A DNA stretch of 64,000 bases from Zhengitettix transpicula (taxonomy: Eukaryota; Arthropoda; Insecta; Orthoptera; Tetrigidae): the NCBI GenBank assembly GCA_037074705.1, contig CM073590.1, positions 179,629,246 to 179,693,245 of the forward strand, in the 5' to 3' direction. The stretch's first letter is position 1, and every line of letters begins with the position of its first letter. Shown here piece after piece: positions 54,801 through 60,800 of this stretch. Below the pieces are notes generated by a model. The model was given only the letters and a program-made list of their open reading frames with translations, was not told the origin of the DNA and searched no databases. Both the position numbers and the translations under genes were made by a program.

Positions 54801-57800
54801 GTGGATTTTAACTAAAACTGCATCAATGTCGTAATATATGGATAACTGTAATGGGCACTACAGCGCTCTGCATTCGAGAATGGTCCAATAATTCATAATA
54901 TTTAAATTTATTAGTACGGAAAGAATATTAATAACTCTTAAATTAAAAGAAATAAATTATTCCATTTCAATCAATTTTATTCATACAATTAATTACTCGT
55001 TTATATTATCTTAATTGATTTTCAATTAATATCAGTCAATCCTTATTTTATTTATTTATGTTAGTCAAGCCATTCAGCGTTATATAATTGTGTAAATCTT
55101 CCCTTAGGATAAATACTGTATATTGGTACTGACTTGTGGAGACGTTGAGTATTCACCTGCGTAAGTAACCGGCGCTGTTGACGAACTCGGCCCAGTCCCT
55201 CGTTGACGAGCTGGCAAAGGATATACGAGCGAATCCCTGTGGAATGCCGTCCCCCGTGTCCAGCCTGCAGGGGGCGCACTCCTCCCCGGGGTACAAGGGT
55301 GGAGACGATAGCGCGTCCAGGCGCACTACGTACTGGAAGCGAGGCCCAGCCTTCTACACATCGTCACAAGGATGTCAACAGACTAACACCACAAAACGGG
55401 GGAAATATCACTTTTCAAATTATATTTCAAAAACTTAAAATAAAATATCAAGGAAGTTTTTCTAATTTCTTCGGATCCAATAAAACCGCCAAAACTGATT
55501 GATAGGAAGTTATGTTTACAATTAACCAGTTGCGGCTCGTGTGTATGCCTCATGTGGTACACCACATAAATTAATTTAGAAAGAAATATTTTTTCTTAAA
55601 TTTAAGAACCTTCATAATAGTTGTGTTTTAACATTGTACTATGTTTCGAAATCGAAGACTTTAAACTCCCCGCCGCTCCTAAAACAGCCAGCTGGACAAT
55701 CAGTGCTATTCCAGTTACAGCATCGGATCGGGCGATTTAGACACATCTGTGCATGCACTGTACACCTGTTCACCCCCCGTGCGCTATCCGTAAAGATTAA
55801 AAAACTGCTATCCTTGCGTGCTACGATATCGAGAGCACAAGGAAACGGAAGAGCCGTCCGTGCTATGGACACAGAGCAAATCAGGCGACATAACCAAAGA
55901 AATCGAAATAAATTCGAACTATTCACGAATTATAATCTTATTTTATATTATATTTTAAATGTATAGATCTTATTTTATAGAATATTTATTTTCCAAACAA
56001 AAATAATAATCGTTGATTTTTGGTAAAATAAAAAAATTTTATAATCTCATTATTATTATTTTAAAGAAAACAAAATTTAAGAGATACCATAATGCGAAAA
56101 TATCTCTGAACACAAAACTGCTCAGTGGCCTGTTCCGAAAATTAACTTTATTTAAAATATTTACAGAGAAAAATGCTTTCGGGTTAAAAATGGTAAATTA
56201 TTCCGCATTTAAAAATTATACACTATCGGAAATTATGTAGATATAATTGGAAATGTAGCTTATTACGTGCCGGGTCTCAGTATTTGAAACAGTATTTTAT
56301 TATTTTACATAGTTATCATAGTAAAAACGGTTGCTTTGGGGGTTAAGTAGCACATATCTTCAAAAACTCACGAGCCGCCACTGCAATTAACCCATAAATT
56401 CATAAGACAAACTTAAATAAAATACAATGCCGGTATATCAGTCTTTCATTCTTTCCAAAGGTACAGTAACAGTTTGAAAAAAAACTTTGTGTTTTATTTT
56501 GGCTGTCCATTACTTTATTTTTCCACCCCGAATTGATTTATACTTTTCTCTGGAGATTTTATCTTACTACAAACACTATTGCTTACAAACGAAAGATTTC
56601 AGAAGTATACTTTGTTTTAGAACATTTAATTTCATTTGTTTCATTTTCGTTTTCTTAACTGTCCAGAAAAAATCTTGGTTTTGTAATGATACCTCATTCC
56701 AGGAATATCAGCTCAAATTTGCGGAAGAGTTGGACTCGTCTTCTGGACTGTCAGGATTATAAAGGCATCATTCCCCTTGAAGCGTTGATCCTGCTGGTAG
56801 TCTTCTTCGTTGTTGGAATCAGCTTCTCTCGAGGATAATTTAACAACAAATTCTCGTTAGAGTATTATCCAGCACAGTCCTGCTCTTTCTAAAGTATCAT
56901 CCACGACACTTTTCGACAACGCTCTAAAGTATGAGCCACGACTGTGATGAAAATCTTTTGTTCACCTTAGAGCTAGACAAATTTCTTCCCCTCCCAGGGT
57001 TGAAATTTTTGCCCTGCGATCTGTTTCTACCAATCATAATTTATTTTCGCTTGTCGTCAAAACTTGGTTTCCATTATGGAGGGTTAATCTATCCCAGACT
57101 TGGAGTTATTTTCACGTTACAGTATGTTTTTACGAGAGAAAATACCTCGCAGGTCACCTGCAGGCTTCGACATGTGTGTCACTTTTTGTAGCAGGCGGTG
57201 TGCTTAAATAAGAAATTAATACCAATTTAAACTGTGTGTATAACAAGATACGGAACAAGCTTGTGAGAGCTGTTCTCTCGCTGGCAGAACCTTTGTGGAG
57301 AGACGGAGAGGGATACCTTTGGGGATGCCTTCTCCTCGCTCCGTTTTTGAACAGGTGTTCCCACAAGCCGTGGCACCTAGCCCTGTTTTGAGGGGTGTAT
57401 GTTCCGTGTTCGCAAACAACAGTCGGCCAGCTGCTTCCTAAACTCGTGGAGATACGGAGATTGGAATGCTGCGTCCCCACAGCAAACACTAATCCCGCCA
57501 TCGGAAGGGCGTGGGACAAGTACCCAATGCCCGACCTACCTGATGACGGTTTTCAAGGGTTTGTTCTGCATCACTTTTTTGCGAATGCCGGGTAGGATTC
57601 TTAAGGTAAGTGTCCACTTGAGAGAAAATGGTCTCGAGAGCAGTCTCCAGACCAGGCTCACAAATGTATATGTGCCTGAGAAGACTCTCAGAGACAAACC
57701 GATGCGAGTATCAGACACTGCATGTGTCACAAGTGGACATTTTTGCACATGAGACTTAGTCACCAGTCTTCCGTCATTGTTTGAAGAGCTGAGCCACCGA

Positions 57801-60800
57801 CTTGAGACTGTTTATATAATAATTATAGTTTTTATTATTAAATTTAAATACCTAATTAATTTTTATTTAAAATGAATGATATGCGCGAGTGGACTGACGA
57901 GGAAGTTTTAAAATTAATAGAACTTTATGAAAAGAGAAAGAGTTTTTATGGAACGTGAAACACAAATTATACAGAAATCACGAAAAAAAAATTATCATAG
58001 ATGGCTTTGCACACTTTGGGAACTATTATTCCTATTTTACAAGGTGTAATGCGAAAAAGGTATTGCAAACTACAATAAGCATCACCTGAAAATTAATTTC
58101 AATATAAAGAAATGTAATGTTCAAGAGAAAAATATTTGTATATTCGCTTGAAAGTGCTTACCTGAAGCCAGAAAACGAAGTGTGACCGTATCTTGCTTTA
58201 CAATCGGGTGTTTTACCAAATTTAAAACCAATTCAAATTGAACTGCAGACATCCTAATGAAATTTTTAAACTGTTGTGCATCTTCCAACCGCAACTCGTT
58301 CACAAGTGTTGAAGAAGCTCCCAATGAATTACGTCGAGCCACCCATTTTATTACCCAACACGCCTTTTTTTTCACTTCCCGATTTTTCATAATTTTATGC
58401 ACAATTATAAAGGCTAGGATTTGGCGTGAATCCATTTTGAAATAAAATGAGAAAACAAAATCTCAAACTCTAGCAACCAAGTCCCAGAATTGACTGAGAC
58501 TCAAGTCTACACAAAATTTCCTGATCTAGAGGCTGCAGAAACTGTCGAGTCTCCAACAGCTGTCTCGAGAGCGCAAGTGATCTCAAATGGACAACACTAC
58601 GGAACTACTCTCGAGACTTACTCTCGAGATTTTATCACAAGTAGACACTTACCTTTAAACAACAGCTCGGGGGCCCTAGTTAACCCTTGGCAACCTTGTT
58701 CTACGTCTTGCTCTCGGCGTCCCGATGTTATTATGAACGACAGACAAATATTTGCGAATACAATAAGGCGCGAAAAGATAATCGTAGTTATATGCGCGTG
58801 TGTACACATATATTAAAAATAAGAGGTCTGGGAAATTATGGACGAGAACTTTTGATAGGGGGCAACTTAGAACAGCGAAAAACATTAGAAATCGGTCGCA
58901 ATGGAAATGTGAGAAGACTACACAGGAACCATGATAAGTATATTGTTGGAGACTAAATGACTAGCGTTTGTAGTTATCGGGAGCAAATGTTTGAAGTGAG
59001 AGTGAGAAACATTAAGAAGGTTAATTAAAGGTAATAGTAGCAATGGAGTGAGGAACCGAAGCTTCCGTTTTTCAGCCATTTACACCTTCTAACAAAGACA
59101 GTGTTTTTTTCCAGATCGTAAGTCTCCTCCCCTATCAACTTGCCGAAATTCTAGGAAACTTTCTGCTGATCGGTTTCCAATCACGCAACGTGAGTAACAC
59201 AACCGGATTAAGCCACGACGTTTCGATGATAAATCTCGGCTGCTTATATCCCAAGCATAGATAATGATACCAAAAAATTTCTAGAAAAGAAAGTTTCTTA
59301 AATAGCGCCACTGTGCGTACAAGATTTAAATTGAAAACATAATACTATAAATAATTATCTTAATTTTATTCCCCTGGAAAGCCTTCGATATCTTGTAATT
59401 GCTATGTTATTATATTTTAATCTCATTCAAATTTATTATTATCGTCTAGCCACCTTCATAAAAAAAATGGGTTCAATTAAAAATTTTATTATGCGGGTCT
59501 ATAAATACGAGGGAGGTTCAATAAGTAATGCCTCCTTTTTTTCTCGTTGCATAAGTTACATATGTGAACATTTTGAATTTGGCGCGATTCCTCAAGCATT
59601 CTTCTCCATTCCACTGTAGTAACAACTTCCTAAGTCAACTGGTGGTATCACTGCACCCTCTTGCAAAATTGGACAGCATTCTGTTGTAACATCCCAAACT
59701 GCCATCATGTAACATCCCACCACTGTGAACATGTTACATTCCAGCAGTTGGAAATTGGAAGTCCAGATAGATCGTTCACCAACCGAGCTAAACCTCTGTT
59801 AGCTCACCTGGCTACCGATCTAGAGGATAAAGGAAGAATTAAGAACAGGAAATAGGATAGTCGGTAACGTGAGGGTTCGGGTTCAACTAATTGAACCTAG
59901 GCGTAGTGGTTGGTGTTTCGCTGCACTTCAGTCAAATAAGAGTTGATGAAGAATAAAGAGATTTAATAGTTAGAAATAAAATAAAGTAAGACAAACTGGC
60001 GGATAGCACCAGGAGCCACTGACCCGTCTGGAGGTTGGATCACGACTGCCGCTCCCAAGAAGCTCTGAACAATTCGAAGACTTCTTTCCCCCTCCCTGAT
60101 GATTTTAAGTCTCCAATGAGAACTCTTACAGAGAGGAAGATTTCTGCTGCCGTGTGCATTGCTGCATATGGCACCTTAAGTGTTATTACAGCTGCGCCCA
60201 CTTATGTCCGCTATGCGGGAGAGACGTTGATATCTGCTGCCGTGGGTATCGTTACTCACGGGACCTAAAGTGATGTCTTTAACTGCATCAGCGTTCTTGC
60301 AGCTGCGCCCTCTTAGGTCCGCTATGCTGAAGAGACGTTATGATAAGAGGGCACGTGTAGACTATTATATTACACTGTGATTAAATTCTTAAATGCGGAC
60401 GGTGAAACGCCCAGTCACACGAAGGCTGAAATATGTGTATGGTGATGCCACAGTGGACGTCAGCGATGGATTCGTCCCTGTAACGAAGCTGAAGGGCAAA
60501 CACCGTTGACTAATGAATAGCGAAGCGACAGGCCGGTTACTGCTGTGACTCCACCGCAGTTGAATACATGCCCTTGTTAAAAGGTTGACATAAACTGTGG
60601 AAAAAGGTGGAGACTATATTCAAAAGTGAAAAATTAATCATTAATGTTCGGGGTTATGCTGCGTAAATTGCATTTAATTGTCTTGACAAATAAAAGAGAA
60701 AAAATAGGAGACATTACTTATTGACTCGCCCTCGTACATTAAATTCATTCCCCGCGTGCTTCGGGCAAAATATAGACGATAGCAAATCGTAATACACTGT

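Larger units (their letters stand above)
57604..58654. mobile_element. PIF/Harbinger element, decayed, TTA target duplication
   Basis: 1051 bp with ends AGGTAAGTGTCCACTTG and, inverted, AGGTAAGTGTCTACTTG. TTA is duplicated at 57601-57603 and 58655-58657. Subterminal CTCGAGA and ACAAGTGGACA strings recur. It holds relics of both proteins typical of the superfamily: a Myb/MADF-like one on the plus strand and a transposase on the minus strand. Confidence 0.88.
57290..58712 (+). repeat. R1 repeat split by a Harbinger insertion
   Basis: The left part (57290-57603) has GTGTTCCCACAAGCCGTGGC, CCCGCCATCGGAAGGGCG and GGACAAGTACCCAATGCCCG. The right part (58655-58712) resumes at AACAGCTCGGGGGCCCTAGT and TAACCCTTGGCAACCTTG. 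The copy at 23815 is uninterrupted at the same place. Confidence 0.8.

Noticed and set aside
55634..55966. 110- and 95-codon ORFs on opposite strands as host genes
   Set aside because: They lie within a bounded hAT element and show no recognised domain or splice context.
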